Assembly (NCBI GenBank): GCA_013322215.1
Contig: JAAMEZ010000006.1
Location: 310,001-374,000, forward strand
Direction: 5' to 3'
Origin: Martinezella rhizogenes
Lineage (GTDB): Bacteria; Pseudomonadota; Alphaproteobacteria; Rhizobiales; Rhizobiaceae
Length of the DNA: 64,000 nt
Below, piece by piece: positions 1 to 9,037 of the stretch (position 1 is the stretch's first letter; every line of letters begins with the position of its first letter). A program made the position numbers and the translations under genes. The notes beneath the pieces were generated by a model. That model saw only the letters and a program-made list of their open reading frames with translations. It did not search any database and had not been told where the DNA came from.

Positions 1-530
1 TCAGCTTCGCGCCCGATCATCTCGGCACGGAAAACGCCATCAAGGCGAGCGGCATCGGCTACACGATCCTGCGTGACGCCTGGTATTTCGACAACTTCCT
101 GCACGGTCTCCCGCACAGCCTCGAAATCGGCAAGTGGTACACGGCGACTGGTGGCGGCCGCGTCAGCAACATCAGCCGCGAAGATTGCGCGCTCGCCATC
201 GCCGCTGCTCTCGCTTCCGACAGCACGGAAAGCGCCACCTACACGCTGACCGGCTCGACCGCCATCACTGTCGAGGATATCGCCAGCGTCGTCAGCCGGA
301 TCACCGGCCGCCCGCTTGAGGTCGTTGAGGTCAACGACGAACAGTTCGCCGCTGGCCTTGCCGGCGCCGGCCTGCCGCCCTTCGTGGTCGATATGCTCGT
401 CTCCGCCGACGCCAACACCCGCGCCGGCAAATTCGACATCCTCACCAACGACTTCAACAAGCTGACCGGCAAGGAGCGGCAGACGCTGCGCAGCTTCTTC
501 GAGGAACACAAGGCCGCCTTGGCCGGCTGA
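1..530 (+). CDS. NmrA/QOR2-type NAD(P)H-binding oxidoreductase, 3' part
   Basis: Open at the left edge of the window. Reading from base 3 gives 175 residues to the TGA at 528-530. The visible part is the C-terminal two thirds of an atypical short-chain (NmrA-like) reductase. It shows the motif ENAIKASGIGYTILRDAWYFDNF followed by YTLTGSTAITVEDIASVVS, as in NAD(P)H:quinone oxidoreductase type 2 (QorB). The Rossmann glycine motif lies outside the window. The family is cytoplasmic and reduces quinones or senses NAD(P). The exact substrate cannot be told from this fragment. A strong terminator follows the stop. Confidence 0.8.
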   Translation, partial: SFAPDHLGTENAIKASGIGYTILRDAWYFDNFLHGLPHSLEIGKWYTATGGGRVSNISREDCALAIAAALASDSTESATYTLTGSTAITVEDIASVVSRITGRPLEVVEVNDEQFAAGLAGAGLPPFVVDMLVSADANTRAGKFDILTNDFNKLTGKERQTLRSFFEEHKAALAG

Positions 531-538
531 GTTTTCAA

Positions 539-590
539 GCGGCCGGGCTGGCCTGCCACTTTGGTAAAGGTTTGCCCGGCCGCCTTTTAA
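539..590 (+). terminator. Rho-independent terminator after the NmrA-like gene
   Basis: A perfect 10-bp inverted repeat (GCGGCCGGGC at 539-548 and GCCCGGCCGC at 574-583) has a 25-nt loop and is followed by CTTTTAATTT. It separates the first gene from the convergent membrane-protein gene, whose stop is at 593. Confidence 0.75.
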
Positions 591-592
591 TT

Positions 593-1633
593 TCAAAGTA
601 CCGTCTGCGGCTGCTTTGCTAGGCAATGCGAATCTCGTGCCTCTTGGCTAAAAAGGATCTCTTCAGGCGACGGCTCATAGGGTCGCGGATCTCCACAATA
701 CCTCGTGTCGACGTCAATGCCCGCTATCTCGGCCAACACATCCAAAAGTCGATAATGGTTATAAACCTCGTCTACCTGGGCTACCGCGACACCTCTCACC
801 GATGTCAGAAAGCCCCAGTAGTTATACAGCCAAAATGGGGTCGAAGCTTTGCCTATCCTTGCCATCGTCTTCTGAACAAGCAACGTCTCCTGGCCGGCAT
901 CAACTTTCGATATCAGCAAGCGCTGAACCCGGTAAACGCCCACAAGACTAAACTGAGGAATTGACGAGCTTTCAATTTCCTTTTCTTCGATGGTCACACC
1001 GTCGTGCATTGCCTCACCAGTGCCGGATGTGATGCATTTGTTCTCGGCGATCGATTTCCGTGTCGAGGGCAATACCGGCACCCAGCTCGCAAAGATCTCT
1101 GGGCACGAAAAAAGTTGCTTCACGCGATAAGTTACAACTTCAGGAGGATTTCGGCCTCTATCGCTACGAATCGTAATTGACTGCACTGAGCCCGATAACA
1201 GCAGCCTTTGACATACGGCTCTGCAAAACACCCTTTGCCCGCCATTCACAACGAATTGGAGCGCCGCGGGTTGCTGTGGCACCACGAGCTGTATGTCGTG
1301 AGCGAGGTAACCATCCAGAGTTCGCTTGAGCTCTTTGTTAGCCAGTTGCCCCGGCGCCGTGGCGAGGACAATGATACTTGCAATAGCGATGGCTGCAGCA
1401 AGACGTGTCCGTCCGGACATCCGCCAGACGGCATATGCTGGAAGCGCTGCGGTAGCATACAACCAAAGTGCTGGTAGCAGTATCGCCGCGCCGAGAGTAA
1501 AAATTACCAGAAACGGTCCCACGATGGGAAAAAGCAGCATACCGCCGCCAAAGATAGTTAGTAGGAGATAGATTTTTTCGGGCCAATATCGTCGCGCAAG
1601 GTCTTTGGGACGCACTTCACTGTTTATCTCCAC
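593..1633 (-). CDS. Hypothetical membrane protein, 346 aa
   Basis: I do not recognise the family. The N-terminal 100 residues hold about three or four hydrophobic segments (roughly residues 20-45, 45-70 and 78-95). After these comes a hydrophilic C-terminal part of about 240 residues containing several cysteines (FCRAVCQ, FSCPE, ENKC, RYCGD, SHC), which could be extracytoplasmic and disulphide-bonded. The codon choice looks less GC-biased than in the flanking genes, which hints at recent acquisition. It converges on the gene ending at 530 and has no obvious operon partner. It is probably a real gene because it is long, uninterrupted and has a sensible topology. Confidence 0.6.
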   Translation of the reverse strand: MEINSEVRPKDLARRYWPEKIYLLLTIFGGGMLLFPIVGPFLVIFTLGAAILLPALWLYATAALPAYAVWRMSGRTRLAAAIAIASIIVLATAPGQLANKELKRTLDGYLAHDIQLVVPQQPAALQFVVNGGQRVFCRAVCQRLLLSGSVQSITIRSDRGRNPPEVVTYRVKQLFSCPEIFASWVPVLPSTRKSIAENKCITSGTGEAMHDGVTIEEKEIESSSIPQFSLVGVYRVQRLLISKVDAGQETLLVQKTMARIGKASTPFWLYNYWGFLTSVRGVAVAQVDEVYNHYRLLDVLAEIAGIDVDTRYCGDPRPYEPSPEEILFSQEARDSHCLAKQPQTVL

Positions 1634-1731
1634 GAGAGAGCACCATATGGCATATCTCTTTTTGCCACCTATTAGGCCTACTTGCTACGTGACAAAGTCA
1701 GCCGGGTGACCAGCCCCAAAACCTCTTCCCC

Positions 1732-2484
1732 TCAAACCACCTGCCCACACGCCCGGCGGAAGCGGCGAACCGTTTCAGCCATGCCATATTCCAGCGCATC
1801 GGCGGTCAACCCATGGCCGATCGAGGTTTCGGCAAGCTTCGGAATGCGCTTCAGCAACGCTGGCAGGTTAGCGACCGTCAGATCGTGGCCGGCATTGACG
1901 TCAAGGCCATTGGCGAGGGCGGCATCGGCGGTCTTGCCGAGTGCTTCGAGAATGATAGCGGCCTTCTGCGGATCATCGTAGCAGCCGCCATAAGGGCCGG
2001 TGTAAAGCTCGATACGGTCGGCACCCACTTCCCTGGCGATCTTCACGGCGTCCGCATCGCCGTCGCCATCGGCAAACAGCGACACGCGGCAGCCGATCTT
2101 CTTGTACTTGGCGACGACCTCAACCAGCAGTTCGCGATTCTTGCGGAAGTCCCAGCCGTGGTCCGAGGTCGCCTGCGTGGGATCGTCGGGCACGAGCGTC
2201 ACCTGCTCGGGCTCGGCCGAGGCACAAAGATCGAAGAATTCGTCGCTCGGATAGCCCTCGATATTGAACTCCGCTTCCGGAAACTCGTCGTCGATCAGGG
2301 CGCGGATATCGGGCAGATCGGAAAAGCGGACATGCCGCTGATCGGGGCGCGGGTGAACGGTCAGACCGCTGGCGCCAGCGGCGAGCGCAATGCGTCCTAG
2401 GCCCGTAACGCTCGGCCAGGGAAGATCGCGCCGGTTGCGCAGCATCGCGATGGCGTTGAGGTTCACGGAAAGCTTGGCGGGCAT
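1732..2484 (-). CDS. pdxJ: Pyridoxine 5'-phosphate synthase PdxJ
   Basis: 250 residues, the usual family length. PdxJ condenses 1-deoxy-D-xylulose 5-phosphate with 3-amino-2-oxopropyl phosphate to make pyridoxine 5'-phosphate in the cytoplasm (DXP-dependent vitamin B6 pathway). The start [19 protein letters not shown], the motif [13 protein letters not shown] and the C-terminal [14 protein letters not shown] and [11 protein letters not shown] segments are typical of this TIM-barrel enzyme. It is a single gene, not clearly in an operon. The ATG at 2484 is the conserved start. Confidence 0.95.
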   Translation of the reverse strand: MPAKLSVNLNAIAMLRNRRDLPWPSVTGLGRIALAAGASGLTVHPRPDQRHVRFSDLPDIRALIDDEFPEAEFNIEGYPSDEFFDLCASAEPEQVTLVPDDPTQATSDHGWDFRKNRELLVEVVAKYKKIGCRVSLFADGDGDADAVKIAREVGADRIELYTGPYGGCYDDPQKAAIILEALGKTADAALANGLDVNAGHDLTVANLPALLKRIPKLAETSIGHGLTADALEYGMAETVRRFRRACGQVV

Positions 2485-2671
2485 GATCGAAATCCCTGAT
2501 TTTCAAAGCGGATGATAGCAGCCGTTTTAGGCCATTATGCCCAGCAAAACCAACGAGATTCCGACATCAACCCATGCAAAACTTTGATGGACACGGCAAA
2601 GCGGCATCACCATACGGTGACGTATCAGCAACAAGGTCCTTCTGCGGATATTTATGAGCGCAAACGCCGCC

Positions 2672-3799
2672 CTATCGGACGATTGTCAGCGTCTCGGCAG
2701 CGCGGGTGATGGCCGTATAAAGCCAGCGCTCGCGCGTATCGCGAAATGCCCAGCTCTCGTCGAACAGCACGACATTGTTCCACTGCGAGCCCTGCGCCTT
2801 GTGCACCGTCAGCGCATAGCCATAATCGAATTCGTCATAGCGCTTGCGGGTCGACCACGGGATCTCGCCCTCGACATCCTCGAAGGCCTGTTTCAGCAGC
2901 TTGATCTTCGCGGCTCCACGATCCATGTCGTCGTCTTCCGGGCGGATCAAAAGATTGATGCCCGGCTTCGTCGTTTCCCTGGAAGACGTCATGACCTGCC
3001 AGAGCGAGCCGTTGAGCAGCCCCTTGGTGGGATCGTTGCGCAGGCAGACCAGCTTGTCGCCGGATTGCGGATAGTCGGCCGTAAAGCCTTTGAGCTCGCG
3101 CAGACGCTGATTGTAGCGCCGGCGCGTCCGGTTGGTGCCAACCAAGACCTGATCGGCCTCCAGCACCAGCGGCTGTGTGACCTCGTTCTTCGAGATCACC
3201 TGCGCGGTGCCATAGTCGCCGTGCATGATTTCCTTGCCCTCACGCACCTGCATGGCGAGCTGGATGATCGGATTGTCACGCGCCTGACGGTGAATATCCG
3301 TCAGCAGATAATCCGGCTCCTCGTTGGTGAAGAACCCGCCGCCAGAAACAGGCGGCAGCTGACCGGGATCGCCAAGCACCAGAATGGGCGTTCCAAAACT
3401 CATCAGATCCTTGCCGAGCGCTTCGTCCACCATCGAGCATTCGTCGACAATGATCAGCGCGGCCTTGGCGACCGGGCTCTGGCGATTGATGGTGAACATC
3501 GGGGCGATCGATGTCTTGCCCGTCTCTTCGTCCTCGACGGCCTCTTCGCCGCGCGGCCGATAGATCAGCGAATGAATGGTCTTGGCATTGGAGGCGCCGC
3601 GCGAACGCAGCACCTGCGCCGCCTTGCCGGTAAAGGCAGCAAACAGCACATCGCCATCGACATGCTCGGCAAAATGCCGCGCGAGCGTCGTCTTGCCCGT
3701 GCCGGCATAGCCGAACAGACGGAACAGCGGTGAGCGCCCTTCCTTCAGCCAGTTGGCAACGGCCTTGAGCGCTTCATCTTGTTGCGGCGCGAATTGCAT
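2672..3799 (-). CDS. RecD-like ATP-dependent helicase / AAA family ATPase
   Basis: 375 residues from the ATG at 3799 (MQFAPQQDEAL). The frame stays open upstream to 3925, but that extension has no family-like sequence and would run towards the next promoter. Walker A is GYAGTGKTT (about residues 30-38) and Walker B is LIIVDECSMVDEAL (about 97-110). The C-terminal YGYALTVHKAQGSQW and LYTAITRAAE segments are the UvrD_C_2 helicase motifs V and VI. It resembles single-chain RecD2/Dda-type superfamily 1B helicases used in DNA repair, but lacks the N-terminal extension of long RecD2 proteins. It is transcribed divergently from the secreted-repeat gene. Confidence 0.85.
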   Translation of the reverse strand: MQFAPQQDEALKAVANWLKEGRSPLFRLFGYAGTGKTTLARHFAEHVDGDVLFAAFTGKAAQVLRSRGASNAKTIHSLIYRPRGEEAVEDEETGKTSIAPMFTINRQSPVAKAALIIVDECSMVDEALGKDLMSFGTPILVLGDPGQLPPVSGGGFFTNEEPDYLLTDIHRQARDNPIIQLAMQVREGKEIMHGDYGTAQVISKNEVTQPLVLEADQVLVGTNRTRRRYNQRLRELKGFTADYPQSGDKLVCLRNDPTKGLLNGSLWQVMTSSRETTKPGINLLIRPEDDDMDRGAAKIKLLKQAFEDVEGEIPWSTRKRYDEFDYGYALTVHKAQGSQWNNVVLFDESWAFRDTRERWLYTAITRAAETLTIVR

Positions 3800-3858
3800 G
3801 CGCCGAAATGGCAGGATTCGGCCGAGGGAAGCAAGCAGTAAAAAATACCCGGCGAGCC

Positions 3859-3886
3859 GGGAATAAAATCCCAGGTACCGGTGTCT
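3859..3886 (+). promoter_or_regulatory. Candidate ECF-sigma promoter of the secreted-repeat/sigma operon
   Basis: GGGAATAAA (3859-3867) and GTCT (3883-3886) are separated by 15 bases, about 66 bases before the ATG at 3952. The layout matches an ECF-type -35/-10 pair with an AAT core. It would allow the sigma factor encoded two genes downstream to control its own operon. The assignment rests on pattern only. Confidence 0.35.
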
Positions 3887-3951
3887 CATGTCCGGCAACG
3901 CAAAATGCGAGGCCTGGACGACCATCGTTTACCCACCCGAGGAGAGACATC

Positions 3952-4332
3952 ATGAAGACCCTGAGTTTCCTGGCCGCGCTCGCTGCGGCATCGGCCTTTG
4001 CCACAGCGGCCTTCGCCGCAGCACCCGTCAAGACGGTCGAGAGCGCCAAGGGCAAGGTGCTCGCCGGCGAAAACGGCAAGACGCTCTACACCTTCAAAAA
4101 CGACAAGGCTGGCGTGTCCAATTGCAACGGCGATTGCGAGAAAGCCTGGCCGCCGCTCATGGCCGATGACAAAGCCAAGGCTGAGGGTGCATATTCGATC
4201 ATTACCCGCAAGGACGGGATGAAACAGTGGGCAAAGGACGGCATGCCGCTCTATTTCTTCGTCAAGGACGCAAAGTCCGGTGATGTCGCCGGTGACGGCT
4301 TCAAGGGCGTCTGGGATGCCGCACGGCCCTGA
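3952..4332 (+). CDS. Secreted-repeat (COG4315/PF03640-type) exported protein
   Basis: 126 residues from the ATG at 3952, with GGAGAG at 3941-3946 as ribosome binding site. Residues 1-23 form a signal peptide ending AFAAAPV. The mature part has the family hallmarks of the 'secreted repeat of unknown function': GKTLYTFKNDKAGVSNCNGDCEKAWPPL, then KQWAKDGMPLYFFVKDAKSGDVAGDGFKGVW. It is probably periplasmic, since no lipobox cysteine is seen. The biochemical role is unknown. It overlaps the sigma-factor start by 17 bases, so the two are probably translationally coupled, and the protein may be both a target of the sigma factor and an envelope-stress protein. Confidence 0.85.
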   Translation: MKTLSFLAALAAASAFATAAFAAAPVKTVESAKGKVLAGENGKTLYTFKNDKAGVSNCNGDCEKAWPPLMADDKAKAEGAYSIITRKDGMKQWAKDGMPLYFFVKDAKSGDVAGDGFKGVWDAARP

Positions 4333-4870
4333 CCGGACCGGAAACGGCGCGGCGGAAGCCTCCCCCGCGCCCGATAGTTTCGAGGCGGAGGTGCTGGCGC
4401 TCCTCCCCTCGCTGCGACGCTATTCGCGCAGCCTCACCCGGTCGGATGCCGACGGCGAGGACCTGCTTCAGGATTGTGTCGAGAAGGTTCTGACCCGCCG
4501 CGGCCAATGGCGCGGACTGAACCTGCGCGGCTGGATCCTCACCATCATGACCAATCTTTACCGCAACGAACGGCGCCAGCAGGGCGGCCGCAGCTTCGTC
4601 GATATCGATGACAACAGCCACCTGCCGGCTGCCGAAACGGATAGCGATCCGCTGCAGCGATCGCGCCTCGAAACGGCGCTGAACAGCCTCGGCGAAGACT
4701 ATCGCGCGGTGCTGATACTCGTCGTCGTCGAAGGCTACAGCTATCAGGATGTCGCCGACATGCTCGATATCCCGATCGGCACGGTGATGTCGCGCCTGTC
4801 GCGCGCGCGCCAGAAGATGACCAGCCTGCTGAATGCAGACAACGTTGTCACGCTTCGGAGACCAAAATGA
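4316..4870 (+). CDS. ECF-family RNA polymerase sigma factor
   Basis: 184 residues from the ATG at 4316, inside the end of the preceding gene. The sigma-70 region 2 is YSRSLTRSDADGEDLLQDCVEKVL with RGWILTIMTNLYRNERR. Region 4 is LNSLGEDYRAVLILVVVEGYSYQDVADMLDIPIGTVMSRLSRARQKM, a clear helix-turn-helix. It directs RNA polymerase to a small stress regulon. Its stop overlaps the start of the next gene (ATGA), which encodes its presumed membrane anti-sigma factor, so the pair forms the usual ECF module. Confidence 0.93.
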   Translation: MPHGPDRTGNGAAEASPAPDSFEAEVLALLPSLRRYSRSLTRSDADGEDLLQDCVEKVLTRRGQWRGLNLRGWILTIMTNLYRNERRQQGGRSFVDIDDNSHLPAAETDSDPLQRSRLETALNSLGEDYRAVLILVVVEGYSYQDVADMLDIPIGTVMSRLSRARQKMTSLLNADNVVTLRRPK

Positions 4871-5670
4871 ACGAACACAAACCGACCGTGACCGAAGCGG
4901 ACCTTCACGCCCTTGCCGATGGCCTCCTGCCACCCGAAAGGCAGGCGGAGCTGGAGGCATGGCTGGCCGAAAATCCTGAAGAGGCTGCTTCCGTGACTGC
5001 ATGGCAGGCCCAGAACGATGACATCCGGGCCATGTTCTCCCCCTATGCGGTGTCAAGGGATGGCGACACCGACCTCATTTTGAAAAGCAGAACCTCATCG
5101 GCTGTACAGACGTTTGCCCCGCAAAGAAGCCGCAGGCTGATGATGCTTGCTGCCTCACTGGCGCTCTTCATCGCCGGTGCTGTGGCCGGCCACTTCGGCC
5201 CCGATCTTTTCGCCAAGCCCGAATTGCAGCTGACATCGATCGAAGCCCTGCCGCAGCAGGCGCGCTCGGCCTTTGTCGTCTATGCCAGCGATGTCCGCCA
5301 CCCCGTCGAAGTCGGCGCAGATCAGGAGGCGCATCTCGCCACCTGGCTCGGCAAGCGCATGAATGTCGCCGGCCTCAAGGTGCCGAGCCTGCAGAAACTG
5401 GGCTTCCAGCTCGTCGGCGGCCGGCTGCTGCCGATCAACGGCACGCCAGGAGCCCTGTTCATGTATGAAAATGCCAGCGGCCAGCGCCTGACCGTGCTGG
5501 TGGGGCGCAATAGCGGCAACACCACGACCAGCTTTCGCTTCGCCAGCGACAAAGCCGTCGAGACCTTCTACTGGATCGACGGCGATCTCGGCTATGCCGT
5601 GACAGGCGAAATCTCACGCGACATGCTGCGGCAGGTGGCGGACGAGTGCTACAAGCAGTTCTCGTCGTAG
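4867..5670 (+). CDS. Membrane anti-sigma factor (transmembrane regulator)
   Basis: 267 residues. The first 60 or so residues, with VTEADLHALADGLLPPERQAELEAWLAENPE, resemble the cytoplasmic sigma-binding helices of short anti-sigma factors. One transmembrane segment lies at about residues 93-113 (LMMLAASLALFIAGAVAG). A periplasmic sensor domain of about 150 residues follows (VVYASDVRHPVEV and GRLLPINGTPGALFMYE). No HxxxCxxC zinc motif is visible. It overlaps the sigma gene by 4 bases. By position it should hold the sigma factor inactive until an envelope signal arrives. The signal is unknown. Confidence 0.85.
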   Translation: MNEHKPTVTEADLHALADGLLPPERQAELEAWLAENPEEAASVTAWQAQNDDIRAMFSPYAVSRDGDTDLILKSRTSSAVQTFAPQRSRRLMMLAASLALFIAGAVAGHFGPDLFAKPELQLTSIEALPQQARSAFVVYASDVRHPVEVGADQEAHLATWLGKRMNVAGLKVPSLQKLGFQLVGGRLLPINGTPGALFMYENASGQRLTVLVGRNSGNTTTSFRFASDKAVETFYWIDGDLGYAVTGEISRDMLRQVADECYKQFSS

Positions 5671-5705
5671 CCTGCCGTGAGCGGTAAAGCCGATACTCGG
5701 ATACC

Positions 5706-6077
5706 CTACCATTGCGGATCGTTTTCAAGCGCAATCGGCTTGCCATGCGGCGTTGCCTCGGCCGCACGTTGCCAGCTTTGTTGCAAAGCCAGGATCGCAT
5801 CGGCATCGGCAATGCCCTTCGCGACCAGCAGCCCTGACAGAGCAGCCACCCAGCAATCGAAATAATCACTGCCGTCAGACGCGCGGCCTGGCTTGTGCAG
5901 TTCCGCCGAGAGCCGCTCAGCCCATTCGCTCCAGGCAAACAGGCCCTTCTCATGCAGATGCACGGTCATCGCAAAGGCATCTGCCGCCCAGGGTTCCGGA
6001 AAGACCGGCTCGCCATCGGTCGACTTCGGCAATCCCGGCGATTGCGCCAGAGGCGACGGGACCCTACACGCGCTCAA
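5706..6077 (-). CDS. Nitrile hydratase accessory/activator protein
   Basis: 123 residues. In the cobalt-type nitrile hydratase family this small protein forms a complex with the alpha subunit and helps to insert cobalt. The segments PVFPEPWAADAFAMTVHLHEKGLFAWSEWAERL and DYFDCWVAALSGLLVAKG resemble the N-terminus of beta subunits, as is typical for the family. It is the last gene of the operon alpha-beta-accessory and overlaps the beta stop by 14 bases. It converges on the anti-sigma gene. Confidence 0.88.
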   Translation of the reverse strand: MSACRVPSPLAQSPGLPKSTDGEPVFPEPWAADAFAMTVHLHEKGLFAWSEWAERLSAELHKPGRASDGSDYFDCWVAALSGLLVAKGIADADAILALQQSWQRAAEATPHGKPIALENDPQW

Positions 6078-6723
6078 GATAGCTCTCCCAGGCGTCGATC
6101 GAGACGGTCAGAGAGGGATCGGCGCCCTCGCCCCAGATCTCGGCACCCTCAAAGACCACGGTATAGACCCATTGCGGATTCTCGCCCCGGCCGTGAGCGT
6201 TATCATCGGGGAAGACGAATGATCCCTGCACCGCTTCGATGACGCCCGTCTTGGCGCGGGCATAGCGCGGCAACCGGGTATGGCCGGTCGGATTGAAGTT
6301 CTTCGTCCGTACATGATCGCCGACGTCGAAAAGTGGTGCAGCATCGATCGGCCGGTCGCAAGGGCCACCCTTGGCCAAAGCGGCATCGACCATTTCAGCC
6401 TTCAGCACCCGCTTGGGTGCTCTGCCCTGTTCGATCGCGTGACCCACCCGCAGCTCCTCGGCCGTGGCAAAGCCATGCCGTTCGAGCAACGTATCGACGG
6501 CGCGAGTCCAGATCTCGTAATAGCTGGCGGCGAGATAGCTCGCCGGCGGAATGTTTTCGCGCGCGTGCCGGCTCTCATCGATGTTCCAGGCACCGAAGGC
6601 GCCGCAGGAAAGCGTGATGCCGAGCGCGCGCTTTTCCCATTCGGCATGAAAATAAGGTTCGTTCTGTTCCGGCGCGACCGGGCCGAAGCCCATCTGCCCG
6701 CCGAGATCGTGCGGCCCGTTCAT
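6064..6723 (-). CDS. nthB: Nitrile hydratase beta subunit
   Basis: 219 residues from the ATG at 6723, which overlaps the alpha-subunit stop (ATGA). [16 protein letters not shown] at the start, [26 protein letters not shown] in the middle and the C-terminal SH3-like barrel ([31 protein letters not shown] to the [17 protein letters not shown] segment) are diagnostic. Together with alpha it hydrates nitriles to amides in the cytoplasm. The length is normal. The frame remains open upstream into the alpha gene, but that extension is a shadow. Confidence 0.95.
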   Translation of the reverse strand: MNGPHDLGGQMGFGPVAPEQNEPYFHAEWEKRALGITLSCGAFGAWNIDESRHARENIPPASYLAASYYEIWTRAVDTLLERHGFATAEELRVGHAIEQGRAPKRVLKAEMVDAALAKGGPCDRPIDAAPLFDVGDHVRTKNFNPTGHTRLPRYARAKTGVIEAVQGSFVFPDDNAHGRGENPQWVYTVVFEGAEIWGEGADPSLTVSIDAWESYLERV

Positions 6724-7367
6724 AGCACGGCCTCCGGCGCCTTGGCGATTGCCGTTCCAATCATGGCATCGCGGCTGACGAGATCCGCGAGCGCCGCCTG
6801 GTCCATGCCTTCGGAACCGGCCGGCCGCTCCGGGATCACCAGATAGCGAAGTTCCGCGGTCGAATCCCACACGCGGATCTTCGTCTCCTGCGGCAAGGTC
6901 AGGCCGAACTCGGCGAGCACGCCGCGCGGATCGATCACCGCGCGCGACCGATAGGCCGGTGCCTTGTACCAGACCGGCGGCAGTCCGAGGACAGCCCACG
7001 GATAGCAGGAGCACAGCGTACAGACGATCAGGTTATGCGTTTCCGGCGTATTGAACACCGCACGCATATGTTCACCCTGCCTGCCGGTAAAGCCGAGGCT
7101 AGCGATCGCCGCCGTAGCGTCACGCCGCAGCCAATCGGCGAAATCGGGATCGCTCCAGGCTTTCGCCACCACCTGTGCCCCGTTACGCGGCCCGACCTTC
7201 GTCTCATAGGTCTCGACGATACGGTCGATCGCCGCCGGGTCGATCAACCCCTTTTCCGTCAGCAACGTCTCAAGCGCCTTCACCCGCGCCTGCATGTCCG
7301 AATAGTGGTTGTCGTGGTGATGGTGATCGTGATGATCGTCGTCATCATGCGAATGTCCGTGGGACAT
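6720..7367 (-). CDS. nthA: Nitrile hydratase alpha subunit, cobalt type
   Basis: 215 residues from the ATG at 7367, preceded by GGAGA in a good ribosome-binding position. The metal site VCTLCSC (about residues 115-121) has Thr in the third position, which marks the cobalt class; iron enzymes have Ser there. The protein begins with an unusual tail rich in His and Asp: ten His and six Asp in the first 21 residues. It could collect metal for the active site. No amidase or aldoxime dehydratase gene lies next to the operon. The next gene upstream encodes a LysE-type exporter on the same strand, only 23 bases away. Confidence 0.95.
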   Translation of the reverse strand: MSHGHSHDDDDHHDHHHHDNHYSDMQARVKALETLLTEKGLIDPAAIDRIVETYETKVGPRNGAQVVAKAWSDPDFADWLRRDATAAIASLGFTGRQGEHMRAVFNTPETHNLIVCTLCSCYPWAVLGLPPVWYKAPAYRSRAVIDPRGVLAEFGLTLPQETKIRVWDSTAELRYLVIPERPAGSEGMDQAALADLVSRDAMIGTAIAKAPEAVL

Positions 7368-7390
7368 GGCTGTCTCCTGTCTCTTTGCGA

Positions 7391-7984
7391 CTACTTTAGC
7401 ATCGGCCAGAGACTGAGCACCAGCAGGATGGCCATGGTTATGTTGAACCATTTGAGCCGGACGGGATCAGAGAGCCAGTCGCGTAGTGCCGAGCCGAAGC
7501 CAGCCCAGGTCGAAACGCTCGGGAGATTGACCGCAGCAAAAGCCAACCCGACCAAAAGGACGGTAACAAGATAGAGCTGCTCATTGGTATAGGTCGCCAT
7601 GGCAGTGACTGCCATCACCCAGGCCTTGGGATTGACCCACTGGAACGCGGCGGCGCTGATGAAGCTCATCGGCTGCGCCGAGCCCTCGCTCTCGGCCAGG
7701 CTGCGCGACGTGCCGATCTTCCAGGCGATCCAGACAAGATAGGCGCCACCGGCGAATTTCAGCACGGTATAGAGCAGCGGCACTGTGTGCAGCACGGCAC
7801 CCAGACCGAGACCAACACCGAGCAACAGCGAGAGAAAGCCAACGCCGATGCCGAGCATGTGCGGAATGGTGCGGCGGAAACCGAAATTCACGCCGGATGC
7901 AAACAACATCATGTTGTTCGGTCCGGGCGTGATTGAGGTTGTGAATGCAAAAAGTAGAAGAGCCAGAAATGTATCCAGCGCCAT
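7391..7984 (-). CDS. LysE/RhtB-family amino-acid exporter
   Basis: 197 residues from the ATG at 7984, with AGGAGG directly upstream. This site, and the lack of homology before it, favour it over the longer frame to 8026. About six transmembrane helices are visible. The family signature is [39 protein letters not shown] near the N-terminus, followed by [16 protein letters not shown]. The family exports basic or neutral amino acids and derivatives. The substrate here is unknown. Only 23 bases separate it from nthA, so the four genes may be one transcript. Confidence 0.9.
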   Translation of the reverse strand: MALDTFLALLLFAFTTSITPGPNNMMLFASGVNFGFRRTIPHMLGIGVGFLSLLLGVGLGLGAVLHTVPLLYTVLKFAGGAYLVWIAWKIGTSRSLAESEGSAQPMSFISAAAFQWVNPKAWVMAVTAMATYTNEQLYLVTVLLVGLAFAAVNLPSVSTWAGFGSALRDWLSDPVRLKWFNITMAILLVLSLWPMLK

Positions 7985-8189
7985 GATGCCTCCTAGGACA
8001 CCGTATTGTGACAGGGCGGCATCCAAAATTCTTCTTCATGCGTGCAAAATGTAACGACGCATGGCCGTGCGACATTAGTTCCCCAGCCATACGAAAGCCA
8101 TAGGGTGATTGTCACGGTGACATGACGGATGTCGGTTGAAATCCGGTCGAATGCCCCTATCCTTCGGTTTTCTGCAGTGAGGAATGACC

Positions 8190-9035
8190 ATGCGCGAGCC
8201 CATCCCAACCGTCACCCTTCCCTCCGGCATCATGGTTCCGGCACTCGGCCAGGGAACGTGGAATATGGGCGAGAGCGCCGCGACCGCCCGGGATGAGATC
8301 ACCAGCCTGAAAACCGGTCTCGATCTCGGCATGACGCTGATCGACACGGCGGAGATGTATGCCGATGGCGGCTCGGAGGAAATCGTCGGCAAGGCGATCG
8401 AAGGGCGGCGCGACGAGGTCTTCCTGGTCAGCAAGGTCTATCCCGCCAATGCCAGCCGCAAAGGCGCGGTCGAAGCCTGCGAACGCAGCCTGAAGCGCTT
8501 GAACACCGATCGCATCGATCTCTATCTCTTACATTGGCGCGGCAACTACCCGCTTGAAGAGACAGTGGAAGCTTTCGAAGGCCTGAAGGCTGCCGGCAAG
8601 ATCGAGGCCTGGGGCGTTTCGAATTTCGATGTCGACGATATGGATGAGCTGCTTTCCGCGCCGAACGGCGGCAATGTCGCCGCCAATCAGGTGCTCTACA
8701 ATCTCTCCCGACGCGGCATCGAATACGATCTGCTGCCCTGGTGCCAGGAACGCAGCATTCCGATCATGGCCTATTCGCCGATCGAACAGGGGCGCTTGCT
8801 TCACCATCCAGAACTGATCCGCGTCGCCAAGACCTATCAGGCGACGCCCGCGCAGATCGCCCTCGCCTTTCTGCTGGAGCGCGACGGTGTAATATCGATC
8901 CCGAAATCCTCGAACGTGCAGCGCATCGAGGAAAACCGCGACTCGATCGATGTCGACATCACGGATGAAGATTGGGCTATCCTCGACGCCGCCTTCCCGC
9001 CACCGTCGCGAAAGAAGTCACTGGACATGCTGTAG
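8190..9035 (+). CDS. Aldo/keto reductase
   Basis: 281 residues from the ATG at 8190. A GAGGA site at 8179-8183 is well spaced for this ATG and too close for the ATG at 8184. It is a TIM-barrel oxidoreductase with the catalytic tetrad visible: [10 protein letters not shown] (Asp, Tyr), FLVSKVYP (Lys) and LYLLHWRGN (His). The C-terminal [19 protein letters not shown] is the NADPH-binding segment. It belongs with the bacterial DkgA/YeaE-like reductases, which act on aldehydes and 2,5-diketogluconate-like carbonyls. Its stop lies 2 bases from the stop of the convergent capsule gene. Confidence 0.93.
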   Translation: MREPIPTVTLPSGIMVPALGQGTWNMGESAATARDEITSLKTGLDLGMTLIDTAEMYADGGSEEIVGKAIEGRRDEVFLVSKVYPANASRKGAVEACERSLKRLNTDRIDLYLLHWRGNYPLEETVEAFEGLKAAGKIEAWGVSNFDVDDMDELLSAPNGGNVAANQVLYNLSRRGIEYDLLPWCQERSIPIMAYSPIEQGRLLHHPELIRVAKTYQATPAQIALAFLLERDGVISIPKSSNVQRIEENRDSIDVDITDEDWAILDAAFPPPSRKKSLDML

Positions 9036-9037
9036 GT

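Noticed and set aside
3800..3925. N-terminal extension of the RecD-like helicase
   Set aside because: It would run into the promoter region of the divergent operon, and MQFAPQQDEAL is the natural family start.
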